A stretch of DNA of 64,000 nt from Sphingomonadales bacterium (GTDB lineage: Bacteria; Pseudomonadota; Alphaproteobacteria; Sphingomonadales; Sphingomonadaceae). Below are positions 8,371 through 19,565 of this stretch, piece by piece (positions within the stretch are counted from its first letter, which is position 1; every line of letters begins with the position of its first letter). The position numbers and the translations under genes are program-made. The stretch covers positions 1-64,000 of the forward strand of contig JANXSN010000079.1 in assembly GCA_025352685.1 (NCBI GenBank), read 5' to 3'. The notes under the pieces were generated by a model. It had not been told where the DNA came from and ran no database searches. It saw only the letters and a program-made list of their open reading frames with translations.

Positions 8371-9147
8371 TTACGCGGCCACCTGGGCGGGCATTTTGCC
8401 CTGCGTCATCTGGCGACCAAAGATATCACGCATCAGTTGCAGAGAGAATAAATGCGCGTGGACCAAGGGGAGCATGCCCGACTGCATCATCTTGCGCACC
8501 ACATCGCCGCGTAAATCACGCAACTTCTGCTCGTCGACCATCTGGAACCCGCGGTAGATGAAGGGCGGGCTGTCGGTTTCAGTCTGAATGGACACCTCGC
8601 CTTCCATAAGCAATTTGTGCTCGGCAAGTTCGGCCATGAACTGACCGGTCTTAATCCCGGATTGTTCAAACTCTTCACAGAATCCCAAGATGCGGGTAAT
8701 CGCGGCTGTCGGTTGACCACCCTCAAACAGCGCTTCGCCGCTCTCGAACTTGCCGATTACCGTGCTCGTCGGATCAAAGCACAAAGAGAGCTCCTCGGCA
8801 TCGGGCCGCAGCTTTGCGAGCAGGAATGGATAGCGCCGGACATAGGCGGGTAAATATACACTGTCGGTGATCTTGCCGTCCGCATCGACGAAGGTATTTA
8901 CACCTTCGTTCAGGCCCATCAACGCCAGCGGAACCGGGTTATCGCCCGCCGAAAAGATGATGGGAAAATGGCGCTGGACCATCGCAAACTCATCGACCGT
9001 CACCGGGATCGCGTGTTGATCAGCCAGAAATTTGACGTCGCTCATTTCGGCGACTTTCCAGTCGGCATGATCGATCGACGACAAGGGAATCAGCTCTTTA
9101 AACAGGAGCGGTAAATTAGCGTTCTGGGGGGCCTGGCTGGCCATCAT
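8371..9147 (-). CDS. SapC family protein
   Basis: About 258 residues, matching the SapC family, named after a Campylobacter protein needed for S-layer protein secretion. In alphaproteobacteria and xanthomonads the family's role is unclear, and homologues often sit near TonB receptors or tryptophan halogenases. Visible features are an N-terminal LFKELIPLSS, then FPIIFSAGDNPVPLALMGL and YVRRYPFLLA, and a C-terminal LPLVHAHLFSLQLM. There is no signal peptide. Two adjacent ATGs (9147 and 9144) follow a GGAGAG, and either could be used. It lies 68 bp downstream of the FAD-dependent dehydrogenase on the same strand, so the two may be co-transcribed. The candidate sRNA or terminator lies beyond its stop. 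Confidence 0.88.
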   Translation of the reverse strand: MMASQAPQNANLPLLFKELIPLSSIDHADWKVAEMSDVKFLADQHAIPVTVDEFAMVQRHFPIIFSAGDNPVPLALMGLNEGVNTFVDADGKITDSVYLPAYVRRYPFLLAKLRPDAEELSLCFDPTSTVIGKFESGEALFEGGQPTAAITRILGFCEEFEQSGIKTGQFMAELAEHKLLMEGEVSIQTETDSPPFIYRGFQMVDEQKLRDLRGDVVRKMMQSGMLPLVHAHLFSLQLMRDIFGRQMTQGKMPAQVAA

Positions 9148-9215
9148 TTTCTCTCCGACAGGATGGGGTATAAAGTTGCGCGCTGCCCTATGGCGGACCG
9201 CGCGCGGGCGCAAGG

Positions 9216-10646
9216 TCAGAGCAGCTTGCCGGGGTTCATGATGCCACGAGGATCGAGCGCGCCCTTGATCGAGCGCAGCACCGCCATGCGCACAGGATCG
9301 GAAAGGCGCGCCAGCTCTTGGCGCTTCATCTGCCCGATGCCGTGTTCGGCAGAGATCGAGCCGCCCGCCGCGTCAACGAGATCGTGGACGAGACGACTTG
9401 CCGCGTATCCGACATCCCGACGCCACGCATCGGCATCTGTGCCGGCAGGGGCGCGAACGTGGAAATGGACATTTCCGTCGCCGAGATGACCGAACGCGCT
9501 GGCAACCGTTCCCGGAAAGGCAGCTTCGACTTCGCGCGCCGCGTCGATCATGAAGCTTGGCATCGCATCGACGGGGACCGAAATATCATGCTGCATTGCA
9601 GGACCAGCCGCGCGCTCCGCCTCCGAAATAGAATTTCGCAAATGCCAAAAGGCGTTGGCCTGTGTCTCGTTGGCGGCAATGGTCGCGTCGCGGATGAGCC
9701 CTGCTTCGAACGCCGAGGCGATCAATGGTTCGAGCTCAGTAACAGCATCGCGCTCGGCGACGAGCTCGACAAGGACGTGCCACGGATGCCGTTCGGCCAG
9801 GGGAGAGCGCGCGCCCGGTACATGCAAAAGCACAAGAGCCAAGGTATCCGCCGGCACGATCTCGAACCCCTCGACGCCGCGCGTCACGCGCTCAAAACGA
9901 CGCAGTAGCGTCAAGGCGACCTGCGGCGACTCGACCGAAATCCAGGCGACCGCGCGATCGCCGACCGCCGGAACCAGTTTCAGTGTAGCGGCCGTTATCA
10001 CGCCCAAAGTGCCCTCTGCGCCGATCAGCAGCTGATTGAGATCATAGCCGCGGTTATCTTTCTTGAGCACATCAAGCCCGCGCCAGATACCCCCATCAGG
10101 CATGACCGCCTCGAGGCCCGCGACCAGCGACCGCATGGTTCCAAAGCGCAAAACCTGAGACCCGCCTGCATTGGTGGAAACCAGTCCGCCGATGGTCGCA
10201 GAGCCGCGGGCGCCGAGCGTCAGAGGAAACCGCAACGCGTGCGCCGCGACGGCTTCATGAAGCGTCTGGAGCACGACCCCGGCATCGACGACGGCAAAAC
10301 CAGCCGCCGTGTCGATGACACGAATGCGATTCATCCGCCGCAACGACAAGAGCAAAGCCGAGCCGTCCTCGGGCGGCGTTGCCCCGCCGACCATGCCGGT
10401 GTTGCCGCCTTGCGGTACCAACGGGACGCCGTGTTCCGCCGCCAGCGCGACAACTGCCGCCACTTCGTCGGTATTCGCCGGAGACAGGATGGCCGCTGCT
10501 GCCCCGGTGAAGCGGCCCCGCCAATCGGTCAGCCACGGCGCGATGTCGTGTGGCGAAACGGCCACACCTTTGACGCCTAATCTTTGAAAGGCCGCGGTAA
10601 TCACCGCCTCGACAGCTTTACTTCGCAAGATTAATCGCCTGTTCAA
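9216..10646 (-). CDS. FAD-binding 2-hydroxyacid dehydrogenase (GlcD/D-2-hydroxyglutarate dehydrogenase type)
   Basis: A 476-residue flavoprotein. The N-terminal PCMH-type FAD domain (about 40-220) shows VPQGGNTGMVGGA and LIGAEGTLGVITAA. The C-terminal FAD-oxidase domain contains GHLGDGNVHFHV and ends SAEHGIGQMK...ALDPRGIMNPGKLL, as in D-lactate, glycolate and D-2-hydroxyglutarate dehydrogenases. It oxidises a D-2-hydroxy acid and passes electrons to quinone or ETF. The exact substrate cannot be read from sequence. The start is uncertain: TTG at 10646 gives the full length, while a GTG at 10604 begins closer to the usual family N-terminus. It precedes sapC on the same strand and diverges from the exported protein starting at 10688. 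Confidence 0.9.
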   Translation of the reverse strand: MNRRLILRSKAVEAVITAAFQRLGVKGVAVSPHDIAPWLTDWRGRFTGAAAAILSPANTDEVAAVVALAAEHGVPLVPQGGNTGMVGGATPPEDGSALLLSLRRMNRIRVIDTAAGFAVVDAGVVLQTLHEAVAAHALRFPLTLGARGSATIGGLVSTNAGGSQVLRFGTMRSLVAGLEAVMPDGGIWRGLDVLKKDNRGYDLNQLLIGAEGTLGVITAATLKLVPAVGDRAVAWISVESPQVALTLLRRFERVTRGVEGFEIVPADTLALVLLHVPGARSPLAERHPWHVLVELVAERDAVTELEPLIASAFEAGLIRDATIAANETQANAFWHLRNSISEAERAAGPAMQHDISVPVDAMPSFMIDAAREVEAAFPGTVASAFGHLGDGNVHFHVRAPAGTDADAWRRDVGYAASRLVHDLVDAAGGSISAEHGIGQMKRQELARLSDPVRMAVLRSIKGALDPRGIMNPGKLL

Positions 10647-10687
10647 CCCGATGACGCCAACGCTTGAGGCTCAATGGATACCCCTGC

Positions 10688-11143
10688 GTGACACCTTTTG
10701 CCTATGTCCTGCTCGTCGCGGCGACAAGTGTTGCGCCGACGCCCGGCGCTGTTGCTCTCGCACACGAGGGCGGGTCGCGCGTCGAAGTCACGCAAATGAC
10801 GATCCAGCAGCGCGTCATCATACGTGTTCCCGCCATGGTCCCACCCCCCGCCCCGCCCCGCCCGATCAAGTGGAAGGAGCGCAAGGGCCCCAAGTGCATT
10901 GCGCTCAATCAGTTGGCCGGAGCGGCAATCACCCAGAACGACAGTGTCGACTTGTTTCTGCACGGCGGAACGCGCCTCCGTGCGGTGCTCGACGACGACT
11001 GTCCGGCGCTTGATTATTATTCGGGGTTCTACATCCGTCCAACCACCGACGGTCAGATCTGTCAGAAGCGCGATATGCTTCACACCCGATCGGGCGGCCA
11101 GTGCCGAGTCGAACGCTTCCGGACGCTGGTTCCTGACCGCTAG
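10688..11143 (+). CDS. Small exported protein of unknown function
   Basis: About 151 residues. The GTG at 10688 gives a clear signal peptide (TPFAYVLLVAATSV..GAVALA), followed by a short proline-rich stretch (PPPAPPRP) and a compact domain with four cysteines: KGPKCIALNQL, DDDCPALDYY, GQICQKRD and GGQCRVER. They could form two disulfides. The pattern (residue, L/I-rich, LFLHGGTRLRAVLDDDC) resembles small periplasmic proteins conserved among sphingomonads, whose function I do not know. An upstream TTG at 10664 is an alternative start but would spoil the signal peptide. It is 60 bp upstream of the RNA helicase gene and may share its transcript. Confidence 0.7.
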   Translation: MTPFAYVLLVAATSVAPTPGAVALAHEGGSRVEVTQMTIQQRVIIRVPAMVPPPAPPRPIKWKERKGPKCIALNQLAGAAITQNDSVDLFLHGGTRLRAVLDDDCPALDYYSGFYIRPTTDGQICQKRDMLHTRSGGQCRVERFRTLVPDR

Positions 11144-11203
11144 AAGTGCCCCATTGGCTCGCTTTCCCTTGACTTCGCGCCCCCCTCGCCACAGGCGCGA
11201 CCG

Positions 11204-12568
11204 ATGAACTTTGCCGACCTCGGTCTGTCCGACGAACTCCTGCGTGCCGTGAACGAGTCCGGCTATACCGAGCCGACTGCGATTCAGGCGCAGGCCATTC
11301 CGAGCGTCCTCATGATGCGCGACCTCGTTGGCATTGCGCAGACCGGCACCGGCAAGACTGCGTCGTTCGTGCTGCCGATGATCGATATCCTGGCGGAAGG
11401 CCGCAGCCGAGCGCGCATGCCGCGCAGCCTGATCCTCGAGCCGACGCGCGAACTTGCTGCGCAAGTTGCCGAGAATTTCGAGAAGTACGGCAAATATCAC
11501 AAGCTCTCGATGGCGCTGCTCATTGGTGGCGTGCAGATGGGCGACCAGGTAAAGGCACTCGAAAAGGGGGTCGACGTCCTGATTGCAACGCCTGGCCGCC
11601 TGATGGACCTGTTCGGGCGCGGCAAGATCATGCTCAACGATTGCACGTTGCTGGTGATCGACGAGGCTGATCGCATGCTCGACATGGGGTTCATTCCCGA
11701 CATCGAGGAAATTTGTACGAAGCTGCCCGCGAACCGGCAGACCCTACTTTTTTCGGCAACGATGCCTGCGCCGATCAAGAAACTGGCCGACAAATTCCTG
11801 TCGAACCCAAAACAGATCGAGGTTGCTCGACCGGCCAGCACAAACCTTCAGATCGAGGCGCGGATCGTCGAGTGCACGGCCAGAAACAAGAAGGACGTTC
11901 TGATCGACCTGCTGCGCGCCGATGACATGCGCACCGCGATCGTCTTTTCGAACCGCAAGACGACGGTGCGTGACCTGTCTCAGAGCCTTTCGCGCGTTGG
12001 CTTCAAAGCCGGACAGATCCAAGGCGACATGGATCAAAGCGAACGCATCCGCGAACTCGACCGATTCAAAAACGGCGACATTACGGTCCTGGTTGCGTCC
12101 GACGTCGCTGCCCGCGGTCTCGACGTCAAAGGCGTCAGCCACGTCTTCAATTATGACGTACCCTGGCATCCGGACGACTACGTCCACCGTATCGGACGGA
12201 CGGGCCGCGCCGGAGCAACAGGAAAAGCGTTCACACTGGCGACGGCCGACGATGCGGAGGCTGTCGCCAATATTGAAAAGCTGACCGGTACCAAGATCGA
12301 ACGGGTCAGCGGTGGTCAAAGGGCTGCGTCTGGCTCGGATCCGCAACCTACGGACGAAAAACCAAAGCGCGTGCCGCGAGCCAAGGCAGAATCAAAAGTG
12401 CCGGCGGCGCCACGCGCCAAAGCGGAGCCCAAAGCCCCCGCTGCTCCTCGCACGGAACGACCCGAGCCTTCGTCGCGTCCCGTCGCACGCATGGTGCACG
12501 ACGAGGAGCCGGATGACGGCTGGAATGGCCCGCTGCCCGGATTTTTGAGCGTTAAATTAGGCAGCTGA
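11204..12568 (+). CDS. DEAD-box ATP-dependent RNA helicase (RhlE-like)
   Basis: A 454-residue protein with all DEAD-box motifs: Q motif YTEPTAIQAQ (21-30), Walker A AQTGTGKT (45-52), PTRELAAQ, TPGRLMD, DEAD (153-156), SAT (184-186), ASDVAARGLD and HRIGRTGRAG (about 330). The helicase core ends near residue 375. A disordered, alanine-, proline- and lysine-rich tail follows, with repeated KAE/AAPR segments, typical of RhlE-type helicases where the tail contacts RNA. It unwinds short RNA duplexes in ribosome assembly or mRNA turnover, possibly together with the RNase E encoded later in the window. It converges on the PilZ-like gene. Confidence 0.93.
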   Translation: MNFADLGLSDELLRAVNESGYTEPTAIQAQAIPSVLMMRDLVGIAQTGTGKTASFVLPMIDILAEGRSRARMPRSLILEPTRELAAQVAENFEKYGKYHKLSMALLIGGVQMGDQVKALEKGVDVLIATPGRLMDLFGRGKIMLNDCTLLVIDEADRMLDMGFIPDIEEICTKLPANRQTLLFSATMPAPIKKLADKFLSNPKQIEVARPASTNLQIEARIVECTARNKKDVLIDLLRADDMRTAIVFSNRKTTVRDLSQSLSRVGFKAGQIQGDMDQSERIRELDRFKNGDITVLVASDVAARGLDVKGVSHVFNYDVPWHPDDYVHRIGRTGRAGATGKAFTLATADDAEAVANIEKLTGTKIERVSGGQRAASGSDPQPTDEKPKRVPRAKAESKVPAAPRAKAEPKAPAAPRTERPEPSSRPVARMVHDEEPDDGWNGPLPGFLSVKLGS

Positions 12569-12621
12569 AGGCGGAGGCAGCCTTCCCCGCCTCACGAGCC
12601 TGAGCCGATTGCGACTGGTAT

Positions 12622-13086
12622 TTACGAAGCGCTGCCTGTTCGTGCGTCGCGCGACTCCATCATGGCCACGAAGGGAAGGATTGTCTCCTCGCCGTCGTGT
12701 TCGTCAAACAGGCCCGCTCTTCGCTCCACGAACCGCGCCGCCGCGCGTGCAGAGGCGGCCGCACGGGTCGCCCGTTCGGCGATCAGTCGCTCGGGGTCGA
12801 TTGCGGCGTCGAACTGAACGCCGATGCGCCCGTCGCGCGCCCAGACAATCTGGCCGACGAAGCATCCAAGATCATGGATTGTTATGGTCACGCGCCCGTC
12901 GAGTTTGGGTTCAGGCGGCACGACGGCCATCAACCCTCCGGCCGAGATGTTGACGACCCGCACGAGGACCGGTGCCGCAAAATCGGCGCCGACTACGTCG
13001 GCACGCAACACGACGCTGTACCGCTTTTCGGTCGCAGCGTAGCCCCCAGCTTCGGGCAAATCGAGCGATCTTACCAGCTTCATCAT
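12622..13086 (-). CDS. PilZ-like domain protein
   Basis: About 154 residues. The middle part has the beta-barrel character of PilZ domains: EKRYSVVLRADV, VRVVNISAGGLMA (the N/DxSxxG motif), VTITIHDLGCFVGQIVW and GRIGVQFDAAID. PilZ domains bind cyclic di-GMP through an upstream RxxxR motif. Here the expected arginines are only loosely placed, so c-di-GMP binding is uncertain and this may be a degenerate member. An alanine/arginine-rich helix follows (about 105-130). The ATG at 13086, or 13083 next to it, is preceded by GGGAG. It is a single gene, convergent with the RNA helicase. Confidence 0.75.
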   Translation of the reverse strand: MMKLVRSLDLPEAGGYAATEKRYSVVLRADVVGADFAAPVLVRVVNISAGGLMAVVPPEPKLDGRVTITIHDLGCFVGQIVWARDGRIGVQFDAAIDPERLIAERATRAAASARAAARFVERRAGLFDEHDGEETILPFVAMMESRDARTGSAS

Positions 13087-13217
13087 GGTCAACTCCCGCG
13101 TGCGACCACATCGGCTGCGCACAAGAAGGTTATCGGCATGGAAAGCATAAGGTTTAGTTATAATCGACGCGCGACCAGCAGATTGTTGGTGATGCGCAAC
13201 GATTTTGTTGCGAAGCG

Positions 13218-14369
13218 CTACGGCCGCCAGCGTAGATTTTCCCGTGAGAGCTCGCGGACCGAACGGACGCCCATGAGTTTCATAGCGCGCTCGATCTCGG
13301 CCTGAAGCAGCGCTACCGAACGCCCGACGCCGGGATACCCCGCAGCCGCCAACGCGTACAAGTACAGCCGGCCACCCGAGCAGGCCTTGGCTCCAACGCT
13401 CAGCGCTTTCAACACGTGCGTTCCGCGCGTGACCCCGCCGTCACAGATCACGTCGATCCGATCGCCCACAGCATCGACGATTTCGGCAAGCTGATCAAAG
13501 GGTGCGCGGCTGCCGTCGAGCTGGCGACCGCCGTGGTTCGAAACCATAATTGCCGTCGCACCTATATCGACCGCCCGCCGCGCGTCGGCGACGGACATCA
13601 CGCCTTTGAGACAAAATTGTCCGGCCCAGTCGACGCGGATTGCCTCGGCAACCTTCCAGTCCATCGATTGATCGAGGGCAGTCGAAAAGTAGGTGCCAAT
13701 CGAAATCGGTTCGCTCGTTCCCTGAGCGATATGATCCTTCAAATTCGATAATTCAAACTTTGTGCGAAACAGATAGTCGAACGCCCAGCGCGGCTTCATC
13801 GCGATACTTGCAAGGCTGGCAGGTGTCAGGCGCAACGGCGACGTAAATCCGGTGCGCAGATCGCGTTCGCGCCGCCCGCCAACGATGGTATCGACGGTCA
13901 GCGTCAACGCATCGAACTTGGCGGCCTTGCACCGGGCGACCAGCGAGGCGTTCAGCCCCTTGTCTTTGTGAACATAGAGCTGGAACATCTTGGGGCCCTT
14001 GAACGTCGCGCCGACCTCCTCGATGCTGATCGTGCCGAGCGAGGAAATCCCGAACCAGGTGTTGTGCGCTTGTGCGACAGCGCCAACCGCCGCCTCACCA
14101 TGCCGGTGGAACATGCACTGAAGCGCCGTTGGCGACAGAAACAAGGGCATGTCGATCTGGTGACCCATGACGGTCGTTTTCATATCAATGGTTTCGACGC
14201 CGGCGAGAACATTCGGGACCAGATCGCAGCTCTCATAAGCTTGCGTATTGCGCCGCCGGGTCACTTCGTCGTCGGCCGCCCCGTCGATATAATGAAACAC
14301 CGGGCCCGGCAGCCGCTTGCGCGCGAGCGTCCGAAAATCTTCAACATTATGGCAATCGCTCAAGCGCAC
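13218..14369 (-). CDS. lldD: FMN-dependent alpha-hydroxy acid dehydrogenase (L-lactate dehydrogenase type)
   Basis: 383 residues from the GTG at 14369, which has a GGAG seven bases upstream and begins at the usual family N-terminus. A frame to 14426 is open but has only a TTG. The TIM barrel carries the family signatures: an N-terminal GPVFHYIDGAADDE, LFLSPTALQ, LTLTVDT, the lysine in FCLKGVM and the catalytic SNHGGRQLDG, followed by a phosphate-binding CDGGVTRG. It oxidises L-lactate, or a similar L-2-hydroxy acid, to the keto acid and feeds electrons to quinone at the inner membrane. With the D-type flavoenzyme at 9216 the window covers both hydroxy-acid configurations. It diverges from the MATE gene. 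Confidence 0.9.
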   Translation of the reverse strand: MRLSDCHNVEDFRTLARKRLPGPVFHYIDGAADDEVTRRRNTQAYESCDLVPNVLAGVETIDMKTTVMGHQIDMPLFLSPTALQCMFHRHGEAAVGAVAQAHNTWFGISSLGTISIEEVGATFKGPKMFQLYVHKDKGLNASLVARCKAAKFDALTLTVDTIVGGRRERDLRTGFTSPLRLTPASLASIAMKPRWAFDYLFRTKFELSNLKDHIAQGTSEPISIGTYFSTALDQSMDWKVAEAIRVDWAGQFCLKGVMSVADARRAVDIGATAIMVSNHGGRQLDGSRAPFDQLAEIVDAVGDRIDVICDGGVTRGTHVLKALSVGAKACSGGRLYLYALAAAGYPGVGRSVALLQAEIERAMKLMGVRSVRELSRENLRWRP

Positions 14370-14478
14370 CGGCGCACTCCGTCGGAATTGGGTGGGACTG
14401 GCGCCACCCAACGCGATTCGCAGCAAAAGCGCAAATGAACCGTCTCCCTTTTTGCTGCCAACCCGCTATCGAACCGCA

Positions 14479-15858
14479 GTGCCTTTTTCCCCGACACTCT
14501 GGCGCGCCGAGGCGCGTGCACTGTTCGCACTTGCGGTACCGCTTATCCTGGGAAATCTGGCGCAGTCGATGATTTATGCGACCGAACTCGTTTTACTGGG
14601 GCGGTTGAGTGCCGACGCGCTCGCAGCCGGATCACTGGCCGTAAATATCTATGGCCCCTTCATGATGTTTGGTACCGGGCTTTTGTCTTCGCTCGCCCCG
14701 ATGATCGCAAGCGAGCGCGGACGTCGCGCCCATTCCGTACGCGATGTGCGCCGCTCAGTGCGCCAGGGATTGTGGGTGGCTACCAGCATCACGATCCCGA
14801 GCTGGTTGATCCTGTGGCATGGCGAGGCCCTCTTGCTCGCATTGGGGCAAGACCCCGCACTTGCTGCGATGGGCGGTGTTTTCCTGAAGATCTTGATGTG
14901 GAGCCTTCCTGCCTATTTCGGGCATCTCGTGCTGCGCTTCTACATCTCGGCCATGGAGCGCGCTTTTGCCGTATTCGTAGTCCTGTTTGCTACCGTCGTC
15001 GTCAACGGTCTGGTCAGCTGGGCGTTGATGTTTGGGCATCTGGGACTGCCGGCTCTGGGTTTTATCGGGGCACCGATTGGCAGCACGATCTCAACGCTCT
15101 TCTTGTGCTTCGGCCTAGCCACCGTCGTCGTCACCGATAAGCATTTTCGCCGGTACCGGCTATTCGGATGCTGGTGGCGCCCCGACTGGCAACGCTATGC
15201 CGCGATTTGGAAACTGGGCCTGCCGATTGCCATCATGATCCTGCTGGAGATCGGTGTGTTCAACGCCGCTGTCTTCGTCATGGGCCTGATTGACCGGACG
15301 TCGCTCGCTGCGCATGCCGTCGCGATCCAGATCGCCGCTTTTGCGTTCATGGTTCCGATGGGGATCAGTCAGGCTGCAACGGTACGCGTCGGCCTTGGAT
15401 TCGGCGCCGGCGACCGAGGCCTCATCACCCGCGCGGGCTGGCTCGCGCTTGCGATGGGCGTAGGCTTCATGTGCACGACGGCGCTTACACTGGTGCTGTT
15501 CCCGCGCGCGCTCGTCGGGATCTTCCTCGATCTCAATGATCCGGCAAACGCAGCAGTCGTTACAACAGCTGTGTCCTTCCTTGCGATCGCGGCGCTGTTT
15601 CAGATCGTCGATGGCGCGCAGGTGGTGGGCGCCGGCGTGTTGCGCGGGCTGCATGATACGCGCTGGCCTATGGTCTATGCTGCCGTCGGTTACTGGGTCA
15701 TCGGCATCGGGATTGGCATAACGTTGGCCTTTCCCATGAAGATGCGCGGCGTGGGTATCTGGCTGGGCCTGGCCAGCGGTCTGGCGGTCGTGGCGGTCCT
15801 CGTGCTTGTTCGCTGGATGCGGCGCGAACAGCTGCGGCTTGTTCCCGATCAGAGATAG
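14479..15858 (+). CDS. MATE family efflux transporter
   Basis: About 459 residues with some 12 hydrophobic segments. Typical MATE features are the N-terminal ALFALAVPLILGNLAQS, the ALAAGSLAVNIYGPF stretch, a second repeat with KLGLPIAIMILLEIGVF, SLAAHAVAIQIAAF and MGISQAATVRVGLGFGAGD. It exports cationic compounds or metabolites in exchange for sodium or protons; the substrate is unknown. The start is uncertain. GTG at 14479 gives the usual length and leaves 109 bp to the divergent lldD start. The frame stays open upstream to an ATG at 14317, which would overlap lldD. No regulator gene is adjacent. Confidence 0.88.
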   Translation: MPFSPTLWRAEARALFALAVPLILGNLAQSMIYATELVLLGRLSADALAAGSLAVNIYGPFMMFGTGLLSSLAPMIASERGRRAHSVRDVRRSVRQGLWVATSITIPSWLILWHGEALLLALGQDPALAAMGGVFLKILMWSLPAYFGHLVLRFYISAMERAFAVFVVLFATVVVNGLVSWALMFGHLGLPALGFIGAPIGSTISTLFLCFGLATVVVTDKHFRRYRLFGCWWRPDWQRYAAIWKLGLPIAIMILLEIGVFNAAVFVMGLIDRTSLAAHAVAIQIAAFAFMVPMGISQAATVRVGLGFGAGDRGLITRAGWLALAMGVGFMCTTALTLVLFPRALVGIFLDLNDPANAAVVTTAVSFLAIAALFQIVDGAQVVGAGVLRGLHDTRWPMVYAAVGYWVIGIGIGITLAFPMKMRGVGIWLGLASGLAVVAVLVLVRWMRREQLRLVPDQR

Positions 15859-15940
15859 TCAGCAAGGCTGAAACGCTTCGTTACCGGCTAGTTGGCGGCG
15901 GCGTTTTTCCGCCACGGCGATGCCGGAGACAACGGTCCGG

Positions 15941-18265
<2,325 letters not shown>

Positions 18266-18266
<1 letters not shown>

Positions 18267-18964
18267 TATTTTCCAGGCGGCGCTTGCGTCGGCCCGTCAG
18301 TGGCAACCGGTTTGGCCGGGGCGGCACCGGCCGCAGGCGTCGTGAGCGAAATCGCGGGCAACGGAACCTTCGCTGCGTCCGGCCCATCGGACTCGATCCA
18401 GGCGTGGACGATCTTCGACGGGTTGGCTGGCGGCTCGCCACGCTCGATGGCGTCGACGAAGTTCATGCCTCCGACGACGCGACCAAAAGCGGTGTAATTG
18501 TGATCGAGACGCAGCACTGGCATCAAGACGATAAAGAACTGGCTATTGGCACTGTTGGGCTCGGTGGCACGCGCCATCGACACAGCCCCTCGAACGTGCG
18601 GCAAGTCGTTGAACTCAGCCTTCAAATCTGGCAGCGAAGATCCGCCTTGGCCGGTGCCCTGCGGATCGCCGGTCTGAGCCATGAAGCCTTCGATGACACG
18701 GTGGAACAGCAGACCGTCGTAGAAGCCAGCGCGGGTGAGCGTCTTGATCCGCGCAATATGCGTAGGAGCCTTGTCGGGCCGCAGCTGAATCACGACGGTG
18801 CCGCCGGTTGAAAGGCTGATGTGCCACAAGTTGTCGGGTGTCGGAACCGGATCGGGTACGACGGCGGCAACGGGTGCGGGTACGACCTTCTTGGTTTTCT
18901 TTTTCGCCAAGGCAGGACTTGCCACTGCAAGCAGGGCCATAAACGCTGTCAGGAAGGTCTTCAA
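18266..18964 (-). CDS. Exported cyclophilin-type peptidyl-prolyl cis-trans isomerase
   Basis: 232 residues from the TTG at 18964, which gives a clean Sec signal peptide ([19 protein letters not shown]) before a lysine cluster. The cyclophilin fold follows: [42 protein letters not shown] and [17 protein letters not shown]. These cover the conserved arginine (FHRV) and the phenylalanine/methionine pocket. A proline/alanine-rich C-terminal tail ends the protein. It should assist proline isomerisation of envelope proteins in the periplasm. It lies in the leftward operon, with 103 bp after coaD and a one-base overlap with queA. The neighbours are unrelated in function, a common housekeeping arrangement. 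Confidence 0.9.
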
Positions 18965-19067
18965 AATATTCGACTCCGTGTGTCTGTTGGCTGTGCCACT
19001 AGAGTGTGATCCGGTTAGGTGGAAGCCGATCACGCTGTACATCGACCGACTGACCACTGGCTGAACG

Positions 19068-19565
19068 TCAACTCCCTTTACGACCGATTTGCTTGACGCG
19101 CGCCGCAACATCAGCGGCGACGTTGGATGATACGAATTTGTCGATCGCCCCGCCATAGAACGCAATTTCCTTGACGAGGCGGCTGGCGATCGGCTGCAGG
19201 GCGACATCGGCCATCAGGAATACCGTTTCGATGCGGTCGTCGAGCTGGCGGTTCATTCCTGTCAGCTGATACTCATATTCGAAGTCCGTCACCCCGCGCA
19301 CACCCCGAATGACGATGCTGGCACCCTGTTGTTTTGCAAAATCCATGAGCAGCAGGTCGAAGCCGACGACGCTTACCCCTTCGATACCGGCGCATTCGCG
19401 TGCAACCATAGCCAGGCGCTCATCGGTGGTAAACATGGGCGATTTCGACAGGTTGGTGGTGACGCCGATTATCAGGCGATCGACAAGCCGGGCGCCACGC
19501 TCGATGACGTCCATATGGCCGCGCGTAATGGGGTCGAACGTACCAGGATAGACACCCACCCTCAC
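19068..19565 (-). CDS. coaD: Phosphopantetheine adenylyltransferase
   Basis: 165 residues, the normal length. CoaD makes dephospho-CoA from 4'-phosphopantetheine and ATP. Family motifs are YPGTFDPITRGH (6-17, containing the nucleotidyltransferase TxGH signature), IGVTTNLSKSPMF, VIRGVRGVTDFEYE, MNRQL and the C-terminal IASRLVKEIAFYGG. It starts with GTG at 19565 and overlaps the ispA stop (GTGA), so it is translationally coupled to the prenyltransferase upstream. It also precedes the cyclophilin. Coenzyme A synthesis beside an acyl-CoA ligase and a prenyl synthase is a plausible metabolic grouping, but the linkage may just be housekeeping. Confidence 0.96.
   Translation of the reverse strand: MRVGVYPGTFDPITRGHMDVIERGARLVDRLIIGVTTNLSKSPMFTTDERLAMVARECAGIEGVSVVGFDLLLMDFAKQQGASIVIRGVRGVTDFEYEYQLTGMNRQLDDRIETVFLMADVALQPIASRLVKEIAFYGGAIDKFVSSNVAADVAARVKQIGRKGS

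Noticed and set aside
10643-11500. A 285-codon minus-strand frame across the exported protein and RNA helicase start
   Set aside because: No domain or ribosome site; it overlaps two supported genes.
13159-13164. A perfect TATAAT on the plus strand
   Set aside because: No plus-strand gene follows and no convincing -35 was found, so I do not call a promoter.
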